From the NCBI GenBank assembly GCA_002500765.1, contig DLSX01000153.1:1-12812 (forward strand): a DNA stretch of 12,812 nucleotides, in the 5' to 3' direction. Each line of letters begins with the position of its first letter. The stretch's first letter is position 1. Below are positions 1 to 7,383 of the stretch, piece by piece. The DNA is from Neorhizobium sp. UBA7851 (GTDB lineage: Bacteria; Pseudomonadota; Alphaproteobacteria; Rhizobiales; Rhizobiaceae). Made by a program: the position numbers and the translations under genes. Below the pieces are notes generated by a model. That model made no database searches, was not told the origin of the DNA, and saw only the letters and a list, made by a program, of their open reading frames with translations.

Positions 1-21
1 CAAATCCTGCCCCCGCAACCA
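1..21 (+). tRNA. Initiator tRNA-fMet, 3' end only (gene begins before the window)
   Basis: The first 21 bases read as the 3' end of a tRNA: the end of the T-loop (CAAAT), the T-stem 3' strand (CCTGC), a 7-base acceptor strand CCCCGCA, discriminator A and an encoded CCA at 19-21. The acceptor strand ending in CA before ACCA is the hallmark of bacterial initiator tRNA, where position 72 is A and does not pair with base 1. From memory, the segment differs from the E. coli tRNA-fMet end at one position. The 5' acceptor strand and the anticodon lie outside the window, so identity is inferred from the 3' end alone. A terminator follows at 67-91. Confidence 0.85.
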
Positions 22-66
22 AATCTTTTCCTAAAAACAATCCGACACACAGCAAGACAACTATTC

Positions 67-91
67 AAAAAGCCCCATCATGGGGCTTTTT
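67..91. terminator. Bidirectional Rho-independent terminator
   Basis: A perfect inverted repeat has arms at 67-77 (AAAAAGCCCCA) and 81-91 (TGGGGCTTTTT) around a three-base loop TCA. The GC core is flanked by A5 on one side and T5 on the other, so each strand makes a GC hairpin followed by a U-run. On the + strand it would end the tRNA-fMet transcript. On the minus strand it lies 48 bases past the phosphatase stop codon and would end the transporter/phosphodiesterase operon. Bases 22-66 and 92-139 show no gene. Confidence 0.9.
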
Positions 92-139
92 GCGTTTGGG
101 AGGTGCATCTGAAATCTCGAATAATTCAGTTGTCTGAAA

Positions 140-970
140 TTAGGCCGCAGCAAAGGCCTGCTTTTCGAGTTCCATGAGGAAGGAAAGATCGTTTGCCACG
201 CCGGGGGCGCAGGCGACGACCGGGCCGCCATGGGCGAGAAGCCGGGGGAGGGGAGGGAGCGCGATGACTGCGCCGGCTTCTTTGGCGATCACTGCGCCGG
301 CCAGCATGTCCCAGGCGGAGAGGTGGCGTTCGTAATAGAGGTCGGCGACGCCTTCGGCGACACGGATGAGGCCGATCGCTGCAGCGCCCATGCGCCGGTA
401 ATCCATGCCGGTTTCATAGATGCGGCGCGAGATGGACAGGTAGTCCTCGAAATCGGTCCTGCGGGAATGGCCGAGGATGGCGAGCCCACGCGACGGATCG
501 GTTGTCTTTGCGGCGGTGATCGGTTTGCCTTCGCGCAGGGCGCCTTCGCCGTGGATGGCGCTGAAGACGGCGTTCTGGGTGGCATCGTAGATGACGCCTA
601 TAAGGATTTCGTCGCCGGCGACGAAGGCGATCGAGACGCCCCAGTGGCGAAAGCCGCGGATGAAATTGGTGGTTCCATCGATCGGGTCGACGACCCATGT
701 GCCCGTGGAGGAGCCGTTCCTGCTCGCGCCGCCTTCTTCCCCCAGAAATGCATCATCGGGAAACTCCCCGAGAAGAGCCTCACGGATCATCTGTTCGGCG
801 CGCTTGTCGGCGATCGTGACGAAATCCTGAAAACCCTTGTTTTCGACGGCAAGCGTTTCCGGCTGGACTTCGGCGCGGAATTTTGCCGTTTCCATGCCGA
901 CATGACGGGCAATGGTTATGGCGGCCTCGGTGCGTTGACGCAGCGCGCTTAGATCGAATGGGGATGGCAT
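140..970 (-). CDS. Inositol-monophosphatase-family phosphatase (Mg2+-dependent)
   Basis: A 276-residue cytoplasmic phosphatase of the IMPase/SuhB/CysQ superfamily, which hydrolyses small phosphomonoesters (inositol phosphates, sugar phosphates, adenosine bisphosphate) using Mg2+. Metal-site motifs are intact: D49-F-V-T-x-x-D55, the GEE at 77-79 (E78), the signature DPIDGTTNF at 95-103 (D95, D98), and the late SAWD with D220. Length is normal for the family. The start ATG shares one base with the upstream gene's stop (TGATG), which implies translational coupling, and the gene is last in the operon before the terminator. Lying directly after a phosphodiesterase domain, it most plausibly dephosphorylates the phosphomonoester which that domain releases. 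Precise substrate cannot be read from sequence; inositol-1-phosphate or a sugar phosphate (compare AccG) are inferences. Confidence 0.9.
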   Translation of the reverse strand: MPSPFDLSALRQRTEAAITIARHVGMETAKFRAEVQPETLAVENKGFQDFVTIADKRAEQMIREALLGEFPDDAFLGEEGGASRNGSSTGTWVVDPIDGTTNFIRGFRHWGVSIAFVAGDEILIGVIYDATQNAVFSAIHGEGALREGKPITAAKTTDPSRGLAILGHSRRTDFEDYLSISRRIYETGMDYRRMGAAAIGLIRVAEGVADLYYERHLSAWDMLAGAVIAKEAGAVIALPPLPRLLAHGGPVVACAPGVANDLSFLMELEKQAFAAA

Positions 971-2736
971 CAGGCACTTCTTCTTTTGATCAATGTCACC
1001 GGCGTGAACTCCACGCGGGCAACGGCATCGGGGTCGAGAATACGGCTGGACAGGAGATCAATCACCTGTTCCGCCTGGATATCGCAGGGCTGCAGGAAAG
1101 TGGTCAGCTCATAAGCGCCCCAGTTCGCCTGGGGGATATCGTCATGGCCGATGACCCTGACCTGGCCATCGTTACGGCCGGCATCATTGAGGCCATCGAT
1201 GACGCCGCAGGCCATGTAGTCGTTGACGGCAAATATGCCGTTTATGCCGTTATCCAGCAGGGCGGGGACGATATCGCGGCCATTGCGGTAGTCGTTCTGG
1301 GTGACGGAGATGTGAGAGACTTCCGCGCCGACGGATCTTGCTCGCGCCAGAAAAGCTTCGGCGCGGCGACGCGAGGAATAGGAAATCGTGGTGCCGGCAA
1401 TGACCGTCAGTCTGGTTGCGCCAGACTGCAGCAGGTGGTCGGCTGCAAGGTGGCCAGCATTGTGGTCGTCGGAGAGGACACGGTCGACGAGGGGATAGTC
1501 TTCGCCCTTGTTGATCAGCACGATTGGGACCCCTTCTGCCGCACATTCCTCGCAGATATGCGAAGGAGGCGCATCCGAGGTGACGATCACACCCGATACC
1601 GCGTAATGCAGCAGCTGGCCGATGACCGTGGCGCTGTCGGCTTCCTGCGAGGTGGGAAGCAGGATCGGCCGATAATTGCGGGCGATCAGGGCGCGGGCCA
1701 GATGTTCAACCTGCTGCGTCCGGAACGGATTGTCGAGGCCGGCGGCGACAAGGCCGACGAGATCGGAGCGCTTGTTGGTGAGGCTGCGGGCGAGATAGTT
1801 CACCCGGTAGCCTAGGTCCCTGGCGGCCTGATAGACCTTTTCGCGGGTCTTTTCCGAAACGCTGGCATCCGGCGTAAAGGCACGCGAGACGGCGGCGCGG
1901 GAAACGCCGGCGGCGCGTGCCACGTCATGCGAGGTGACCCGCTTTAGAGGGCGATCACCGGCATGATTGTCGCGCCCGCGCATCAGGTCCGGCAGGTTGG
2001 TGCAGATGCCGAGGACCGGCAGCGTCATGATATCGGCCAGCACTTGAGGCCGCTCCTCGTGCCACAGGACGATCTCTCGGCCATCAGAGAAAGCCCGTTC
2101 GATCAGTTCTTCGGTGACGAATTGCTGCGGCGTGTCGCTCGCTCTTTCCCAGCACAGATGCAGGATATCGGCAGATGCCTCATCGCCGGCCGCATGGGGA
2201 TCGGCGCCGACGCGAATCAGCACCGCCAGCGGATAATCGCAGTTCAGATCGCGCAGTTCCCGGACCTGTGCCGGATCGAAGGAACCGAAACAGGCAAAAC
2301 GCTGCTCTCTGTCCTTCAGATGCTGCCAGCACAAGGGACCGGTACCGGCGCGTTTCAGTTCGACATAGAGACCGCACTCCGTCTCGCGGGCAAGTGCTGC
2401 GACTTCCGCGAAACTCGGCACATCCGGTACCGCAGCCCGCAGATCGGCGAAGGAGAGCTGCGAGATATGGAGATCCTTGCCGAAGACCCGCTCAAGATGG
2501 TCGTCATGGGATATCACCACGATGCCATCGGCGGTGAGCTGCGTGTCGATTTCCCACATTTCCGCACCGAGCTCGGCGGCACGGCGGAAGGCAGCGAGCG
2601 TGTTCTCCGTCTCGTGGCCGCTGGCACCGCGATGGCCGACACAGAAGGGCAGGCGGCCCCGGTTTTCAGGCCAGCCGAAACGTGAGAAGAAGGCCGAGAA
2701 ATCCCGTGCGGGTGTCGAGGTGGATGCAGATGTCAT
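970..2736 (-). CDS. Fusion protein: N-terminal GDPD-type phosphodiesterase + C-terminal LacI-family repressor
   Basis: One uninterrupted 588-residue chain holds two complete proteins. Residues about 30-252 are a glycerophosphodiester phosphodiesterase domain with the whole catalytic set: H35-R36-G, E44-N-T, E62-x-D64, H77, and the later VELK (E126, K128). It ends in the family's usual TDxPDLM-like segment (here TNLPDLM). After about 14 residues comes a LacI helix-turn-helix (267-287, VTSHDVARAAGVSRAAVSRA), a hinge helix (about 313-324), and a full periplasmic-binding-like effector domain to the end (VIGHDDIP near 528-535). I chose ATG at 2736 because GGGGGA lies 8 bases upstream and 14 bases separate it from the ATPase stop; a TTG at 2754 would add six residues. 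LacI proteins normally begin with the HTH, so an enzyme in front is unusual. Likely role: cleave the imported phosphodiester and repress the operon via the palindrome at 7511-7534. An internal ATG at 1983 could yield a free repressor. Confidence 0.92.
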   Translation of the reverse strand: MTSASTSTPARDFSAFFSRFGWPENRGRLPFCVGHRGASGHETENTLAAFRRAAELGAEMWEIDTQLTADGIVVISHDDHLERVFGKDLHISQLSFADLRAAVPDVPSFAEVAALARETECGLYVELKRAGTGPLCWQHLKDREQRFACFGSFDPAQVRELRDLNCDYPLAVLIRVGADPHAAGDEASADILHLCWERASDTPQQFVTEELIERAFSDGREIVLWHEERPQVLADIMTLPVLGICTNLPDLMRGRDNHAGDRPLKRVTSHDVARAAGVSRAAVSRAFTPDASVSEKTREKVYQAARDLGYRVNYLARSLTNKRSDLVGLVAAGLDNPFRTQQVEHLARALIARNYRPILLPTSQEADSATVIGQLLHYAVSGVIVTSDAPPSHICEECAAEGVPIVLINKGEDYPLVDRVLSDDHNAGHLAADHLLQSGATRLTVIAGTTISYSSRRRAEAFLARARSVGAEVSHISVTQNDYRNGRDIVPALLDNGINGIFAVNDYMACGVIDGLNDAGRNDGQVRVIGHDDIPQANWGAYELTTFLQPCDIQAEQVIDLLSSRILDPDAVARVEFTPVTLIKRRSA

Positions 2737-2750
2737 GACCGTGTCCCCCG

Positions 2751-3806
2751 TCAAAGTCTCTGACCATCGTCAGTGAAGACGAAAACCGATTTGCTGTCGA
2801 TATGCCAGCGGACAGGTTCACCCACGGACCAGTTTCTTCCGGCCGGCTGGATCGAGCGCAGAACCGAGCCATCGGCGAGCGCGACGTCGTAGAGGTTTTC
2901 ACGGCCCTGGGTTTCGGCAAAGGCGATCCTGCCTTCTACCGCTATGTCGCCTTCGGGACCGAAATGTTCCGGTCGAATGCCGAATTTCAGCTGAGTGCCA
3001 TCGGCAATGCCCTCACGGAGCCCAAGCGGCACGCGCAGCTTGATCGGTGCGATCGAGAAGTTTCCGTCCATCGCGATGCCATTGAGGAAGGAGATCGGCG
3101 GATTGCCAAGGAAGCCAGCGACGAAGGAGGTGCGCGGATTGCTGTACATGTCGGCCGGAGTGTCGATCTGAACAATCTCGCCCTTTTTCATGATGGCGAT
3201 GCGGTCGCACATCGACATGGCTTCCACCTGATCGTGAGTGACCAGGACGGCCGTGATGCCGGTTTCCAGCTGGATGCGGCGGATTTCCGAGCGCATTTCG
3301 AGCCTGAGCTTGGCGTCGAGATTGGCGAGCGGTTCGTCGAGCAGCAGGACATCGGGCTTGCGCACCAGGGCGCGGGCAAGCGCCACACGCTGCTGCTGGC
3401 CGCCGGAAAGCTGGCCGGGGCGACGTTCGAGCAGTTCTGAAATATGGGTGAGTGCGGCAATCGCGCGGACTTCTCGCTCGATATCGGCCTTCGTGTCTTT
3501 GCGGACCGTCAGCGGGAAAGCGATGTTCTCGAAGACGTTCATGTGCGGATAGAGCGCATAGTTCTGGAAGACGACGCCGACATTGCGTTTCTGGCTGGGC
3601 AGGCCGCTGACATCGCGGTCGCCGAACATCAGCTGGCCCTTGTCCATGCGGTGGATGCCGCTGATGGTGAACAGCGTCGTCGACTTGCCGCAGCCGGAAG
3701 GGCCGAGCAGCGCCAGCATTTCGCCGTCGCGGATGGTCAGGTTCATGTCGTCGATGACGGTCGTTGTGTCGAATGTCTTGGTGAAGTTGTTGATGGAGAT
3801 CTGCAT
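2751..3806 (-). CDS. ABC transporter ATPase, MalK/UgpC type (CUT1)
   Basis: A 351-residue nucleotide-binding subunit that powers import through the two permeases encoded just upstream. Visible motifs are Walker A GPSGCGKS (35-42), Q-loop Q81 in VVFQNYALYPHM, signature LSGGQ (133-137), Walker B VLLLDEP (153-159), the D-loop after it, and H-loop H191. Residues about 235-351 form the TOBE/regulatory domain of MalK-type ATPases, with the usual FGIRPEH stretch. The length is typical of MalK/UgpC. Its ATG overlaps the preceding permease stop (TGATG), indicating coupling; the next gene starts 14 bases after its TGA. Transport class is certain; the substrate is not. UgpC-like ATPases serve many sugar and sugar-phosphate importers, so the name should not be taken as specificity. 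Confidence 0.95.
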   Translation of the reverse strand: MQISINNFTKTFDTTTVIDDMNLTIRDGEMLALLGPSGCGKSTTLFTISGIHRMDKGQLMFGDRDVSGLPSQKRNVGVVFQNYALYPHMNVFENIAFPLTVRKDTKADIEREVRAIAALTHISELLERRPGQLSGGQQQRVALARALVRKPDVLLLDEPLANLDAKLRLEMRSEIRRIQLETGITAVLVTHDQVEAMSMCDRIAIMKKGEIVQIDTPADMYSNPRTSFVAGFLGNPPISFLNGIAMDGNFSIAPIKLRVPLGLREGIADGTQLKFGIRPEHFGPEGDIAVEGRIAFAETQGRENLYDVALADGSVLRSIQPAGRNWSVGEPVRWHIDSKSVFVFTDDGQRL

Positions 3807-4630
3807 CAGCCTTTGGTGCCCCCGCCGAATATGTTCATGAGACGGTTCTGGAACAGCACGAAAAGTGCGAGCACCGGCAGCGTGTAGAACAGCCCGACCG
3901 ACTTGAAGATGTTGAAATTATAGGTGCTGGAATTGGGGTCAGACACCGTGTTGAGATACATGGACAGGACTTCGAAATCGCTGGACGGCGCGAGGATCCG
4001 CGGCAGCATGTATTCGCTCCAGCCATCGATGAAGGCGAAGAGTGCGAGCGACAGAAGGCCTGGTTTGACCTGCGGCAGGATGATGCGCCGCCAGACGGTG
4101 AAACGACTTGCGCCGTCCTGCACGCCGGCCATCTCGATCTCCCATGGAACGGCGTCGTAAAAGCCTTTCATGATCCAGATGCCGAAGGGCAGCATCAGGC
4201 TGGCTTTCACCAGAATGACGCCGATCAGCGAATTGTAGAGACCGGCAAATTGCAGCACGAGGAAAACGCCGATGATCAGCGTGACCGATGGGAAGGCATG
4301 CATGACCATGATGCCGGAAAGGACGAAACGCCGGAACGGCAGTGCCAGTCGCGACAGCGCATAACCGGCGGTCGCCGAGACGGAGACGACGATAACCATC
4401 ATGCTGGCAGCAAAGAGGATGGTCGTCAGCGTCGGCTTCCAGATGTCACCGGTAATCGTCGGGTCGATGAGAAAACGCCAATGTTCCAGCGTGAACTCGT
4501 TGGGCAGAAGCGAGCCGGGCGGCGTATTGCTGAACGTATCGACCACCAGAAACAGGTACATGATGAACAGCGGCAGGCTGAGCACGGTCAGAAGCAGTAT
4601 GATCGGCCAGGCGGCGAAATTGCGGGTCAT
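3806..4630 (-). CDS. ABC transporter permease, MalG/UgpE type (CUT1)
   Basis: A 274-residue inner-membrane subunit with about six hydrophobic segments: near 8-30, 68-90, 104-127, 135-155, 192-212 and 243-262. The cytoplasmic EAA loop that contacts the ATPase is clear: EIEMAGVQDGASRFTVWRRI followed by ILP, with the invariant glycine. Family length and topology are normal for the MalG-like partner. The start ATG follows GGGGGGA at 7 bases, and only 12 bases separate it from the stop of the MalF-like permease upstream. Its stop overlaps the ATPase start. It forms the heterodimeric channel with the larger permease. Confidence 0.94.
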   Translation of the reverse strand: MTRNFAAWPIILLLTVLSLPLFIMYLFLVVDTFSNTPPGSLLPNEFTLEHWRFLIDPTITGDIWKPTLTTILFAASMMVIVVSVSATAGYALSRLALPFRRFVLSGIMVMHAFPSVTLIIGVFLVLQFAGLYNSLIGVILVKASLMLPFGIWIMKGFYDAVPWEIEMAGVQDGASRFTVWRRIILPQVKPGLLSLALFAFIDGWSEYMLPRILAPSSDFEVLSMYLNTVSDPNSSTYNFNIFKSVGLFYTLPVLALFVLFQNRLMNIFGGGTKG

Positions 4631-4642
4631 GGTCGTCCCCCC

Positions 4643-5965
4643 TTAAAATTCGATCTTCGGCTTCGACATCATTTCGTCGAAGCGGAAGAGGCGGAGGTAG
4701 ACGATCGACAGGACCAGACCAACGGCGACGAGGACCAGCGCCATGGCTGCGCCCAGACCGTATTGAAGATTGCCGGTGTAGTTGTTGAGCGCGGTCTTGA
4801 AGGCTTCGAGCGCCCAGATGGTCGTGGTGCTGCCGGGGCCGCCATTGGTGGTAAGCCAGATCTGCTCGTAGGACGACAGAAGCGAGAGCGTCTGGTAACT
4901 GGTGACGAAGAGGATCGGCCAGCGCATCTGCGGCAGGATGATGTAGCGGATCTGCTGCCAGCGCGAGGCGCCATCGACTTCGCTTGCCCAGAGCTGCTGC
5001 ACCGGAATGGCCTTGAGCGCGCCGGAAAACAGGATCATGCCGAAGGATGCACCGACAAAACCGTTGACGAGGATGACCACCGTCCAGGCGCTCGCGACCG
5101 ATCCCTTCATGTAGTTGAATGCGGGCAGGCCGAGATCCTGGGCGATATTGAAGACGAAACCGTCTTCCCAGGTGAACCATTTCCACATGACGGCGTAAAG
5201 CACGACTGGAGTGATGCGCGGTAAAAGCCAGAGGACGCTGAAGAAACCGGAGCCGGCGGGCGGGAGGTAGAAGGTGGTGATCGCCAGAAACAGACCGACA
5301 AGCACGTTGAAGGCGAGCGTCAGCACCACATAGAAGATCGTGTTGCCGATAATGCGCCAGGTATCGGGGGCGATGGCGAGATTCTTGAAATTATCCGTCG
5401 TCCAGGTCCAGCCGGTATAACTTGCCGTCGCGATCCTTTCGATCGCGCCTTCGGGCGGATTTTCAAGCATATGAGAAAGTGCAGCCTCCATCTCGCCACG
5501 GCTGGCGTAGCGCACGTTGAGAACCGATTGCTCGAAGGCGCCGGCGGCAATTTTCAGATCGCGCACGCGCGTCGGGCGGGATGGCAGCGTTTTCAGTTCG
5601 CGTTCGAAGGCGGAAGAACTGGTGAAGGAGCGATCCTTGAGCCGTTCGGCAATTTCCGCGACGAATTTTGCATCGACGTCGACTGCACGGGCTTTTTCCA
5701 GTCCTGCCTGATCGATGACGTAGCTCGACTGGCCGAGTGCACCGATCGTCCTGGCGTCCAGCCCCTCATCTTTAAGCGACCGCAGAAGATTGCCGGTCAC
5801 GACATAAGAGCCGCCGGAAATGCCGGTTGCCGTGCTCATGTTGGTGAAGGCGAAGACGCTGGTCAGGACGACCGGCAGAAAGAAGAAGCCGAGAAGCAGA
5901 ACCATGGCCGGCGTCATGAAGGCCAGACCGAGAAGATTTGCCCTGTGAGGCGAAGAGGTGCGCAT
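4643..5965 (-). CDS. ABC transporter permease, MalF type, with large extracytoplasmic insertion
   Basis: A 440-residue permease, well above the roughly 290-320 residues usual for CUT1 MalF-like subunits. Transmembrane segments (ATG numbering) lie near 11-40, 204-230, 240-264, 292-317, 349-371 and 402-427. The EAA loop is at about 325-348 (WASEVDGASRWQQIRYIILP). The extra length is a hydrophilic, helix-rich stretch at about 43-186, between the first and second core helices, which should face the periplasm. This is the same topological place as the P2 loop of E. coli MalF. Start choice is uncertain: ATG at 5965 lacks a strong ribosome site, and the alternative TTG at 6001 sits inside the intercistronic hairpin. 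It follows the binding-protein gene by 62 bases and partners with the MalG-type permease. Confidence 0.9.
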   Translation of the reverse strand: MRTSSPHRANLLGLAFMTPAMVLLLGFFFLPVVLTSVFAFTNMSTATGISGGSYVVTGNLLRSLKDEGLDARTIGALGQSSYVIDQAGLEKARAVDVDAKFVAEIAERLKDRSFTSSSAFERELKTLPSRPTRVRDLKIAAGAFEQSVLNVRYASRGEMEAALSHMLENPPEGAIERIATASYTGWTWTTDNFKNLAIAPDTWRIIGNTIFYVVLTLAFNVLVGLFLAITTFYLPPAGSGFFSVLWLLPRITPVVLYAVMWKWFTWEDGFVFNIAQDLGLPAFNYMKGSVASAWTVVILVNGFVGASFGMILFSGALKAIPVQQLWASEVDGASRWQQIRYIILPQMRWPILFVTSYQTLSLLSSYEQIWLTTNGGPGSTTTIWALEAFKTALNNYTGNLQYGLGAAMALVLVAVGLVLSIVYLRLFRFDEMMSKPKIEF

Positions 5966-5989
5966 GGGAACCCGAAGAAATGCAGAGGA

Positions 5990-6015
5990 ACCGGGCGACA
6001 AATGCGCCGCCCGGT
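5990..6015 (-). promoter_or_regulatory. Intercistronic hairpin between binding-protein and permease genes
   Basis: A perfect 8-bp inverted repeat ACCGGGCG / CGCCCGGT has a 10-base loop, in the gap just after the binding-protein stop codon. There is no U-run, so it is not a classical terminator. In binding-protein-dependent importers, hairpins here commonly protect the upstream mRNA from 3' exonucleases or reduce read-through, so that binding protein exceeds permease. That role is inferred from position. Confidence 0.5.
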
Positions 6016-6027
6016 GGATGGAAAGGA

Positions 6028-7383
6028 TCAGCGGATGACGATCTTGTCGCCGAGTGCGTTGCGCACTTCCGTCTCGACTGCCTTGACGGCATCGGCGACG
6101 GAGTTGGTCCTGGTCCAGGAGGCTTCGAGCCCCTTGTACATGGCCTTCCAGACGACGCCGAAATCGCTGTTGTTGGGGATGGCGTTGGCCTTGGGCAGCA
6201 GACCTTCCGTGGCGACGGTCGTCCAGCGGTCATTGGCATAGAAGGGGATCGACGCTTCGGCAGAACCGATGGCGAGGTGGCCCGACTTCACCGCATGCAG
6301 CGCGTTGATGTAGGGCTCGGATGCCGTGGTGATCAGCTCGGCTGCAAGGGTTGCATCCTCATCCGAACCGCCTGTCGACAGGAGGTAGACGAGCGGATGG
6401 GTGATGGTGTTGGCGCGGCCCTTTTCGTTGCCGGCCGGGACCAGGCTGTACTGCATCTGGCCGAAGAAGTCCTTCAGGCCCCATTTGGCTTCCCATTCGG
6501 CCTTGTGCCAGGTGCCGCCGTGCCAGATGCCGGCCTTGTCGCCTGCGACCGCCTGATGCCAGGTATCCCAGGTCATGCCGAGATAGGTGGCCGGAACGAC
6601 GCCCTTTTCGACAGCATCGACGAAGAACTGGTACATGCCGGTCAGTGCCTGACGGTCGAGCACCAGCTTGCCGGATTCCGCGTCGATCATCTCGCCGCCG
6701 AAGCTCTGGTAGAACTGCCAGTAGTCGGTGCCGTTGTTCGGACGCGGCATGAAGCCCTTGCCGGGTTCGACGACCTTGGCATCCTGCATCTTCCTGGCGT
6801 CGTCGAGCATGGAGTAGAGCGTGTATTCGCCGCTTTCGACCTTGGCCGGCAGCGCCTCGATATCGGCATCCGAATAACCGATCGCCTTCAGATGCGACTT
6901 GGAGAAGAAGAAGGGACGCGCCTCGGCATCCTGCGGGATGCCCCAGATGCGGCCGTCATAGGAGGAGACGTCGATCAGGTTCGGGTAAAGCTGGTTGAGC
7001 GGCCAGGCGTCGAAGTCGACATAGTCCTCGATCGGACGCAGGAGACCGGACTGCGACCAGGGGCCGATATCCTCGTGGCCGGACACGATGATGTTGGGCG
7101 CCTTGCCGGATTCGGCGGCGAGCGTCACGGCCTGCTTGAAATCGTCCCAGCCGGTCCAGGTCTGGGATTCGATCTTGATGGTGAGATCCTCGCCGCGGAT
7201 CTTCGCCTGACGCGAAACGACGTCGGCGGCCATCTTGATGGCTTCGATGCGGTAGTCATTGGTCGGGCCTGTTCCGCCGGCCCAGACGGAGATGGTGACA
7301 TCCTTGGCCATGGCAAAGGTTGCTGTCGATGCCAGCAATACCGTCGCCAGAATGGCGGATTTGAAACGCGGAAGTACGGTCAT
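6028..7383 (-). CDS. ABC transporter solute-binding protein (CUT1 family), exported
   Basis: A 451-residue periplasmic binding protein, first gene of the operon. The N-terminus has a basic start (R6, K8), a hydrophobic core and an AMA cleavage site near residue 26, a type I signal peptide with no lipobox cysteine. The mature part begins KDVTISVWAGG, typical of the first strand of family-1 extracellular solute-binding proteins. It also carries the characteristic YDGRIWGIPQDAEARPFFF-type segment (about 142-160). GGGGAT about 7 bases before the ATG is a good ribosome site. It delivers solute to the two permeases downstream. Ligand is unknown. The downstream phosphodiesterase and phosphatase suggest a phosphodiester, but CUT1 binding proteins mostly take sugars, so a sugar or polyol conjugate is possible. 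Confidence 0.93.
   Translation of the reverse strand: MTVLPRFKSAILATVLLASTATFAMAKDVTISVWAGGTGPTNDYRIEAIKMAADVVSRQAKIRGEDLTIKIESQTWTGWDDFKQAVTLAAESGKAPNIIVSGHEDIGPWSQSGLLRPIEDYVDFDAWPLNQLYPNLIDVSSYDGRIWGIPQDAEARPFFFSKSHLKAIGYSDADIEALPAKVESGEYTLYSMLDDARKMQDAKVVEPGKGFMPRPNNGTDYWQFYQSFGGEMIDAESGKLVLDRQALTGMYQFFVDAVEKGVVPATYLGMTWDTWHQAVAGDKAGIWHGGTWHKAEWEAKWGLKDFFGQMQYSLVPAGNEKGRANTITHPLVYLLSTGGSDEDATLAAELITTASEPYINALHAVKSGHLAIGSAEASIPFYANDRWTTVATEGLLPKANAIPNNSDFGVVWKAMYKGLEASWTRTNSVADAVKAVETEVRNALGDKIVIR

Noticed and set aside
883..1815. A 310-codon + strand open frame opposite the phosphatase and LacI coding regions
   Set aside because: The minus strand has intact LacI and phosphatase motifs across the same bases; no domain is visible in the antisense product.
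2751..3806. Naming the CUT1 transporter ugpABCE (glycerol-3-phosphate)
   Set aside because: UgpC-like ATPases are shared by many importers, and the permease insertion and gene order do not match a typical ugp operon.
4250..5224. A long + strand open frame (324 codons) opposite the permease genes, rich in charged residues
   Set aside because: The opposite strand encodes obvious membrane proteins; the charged product is the complement of hydrophobic codons.
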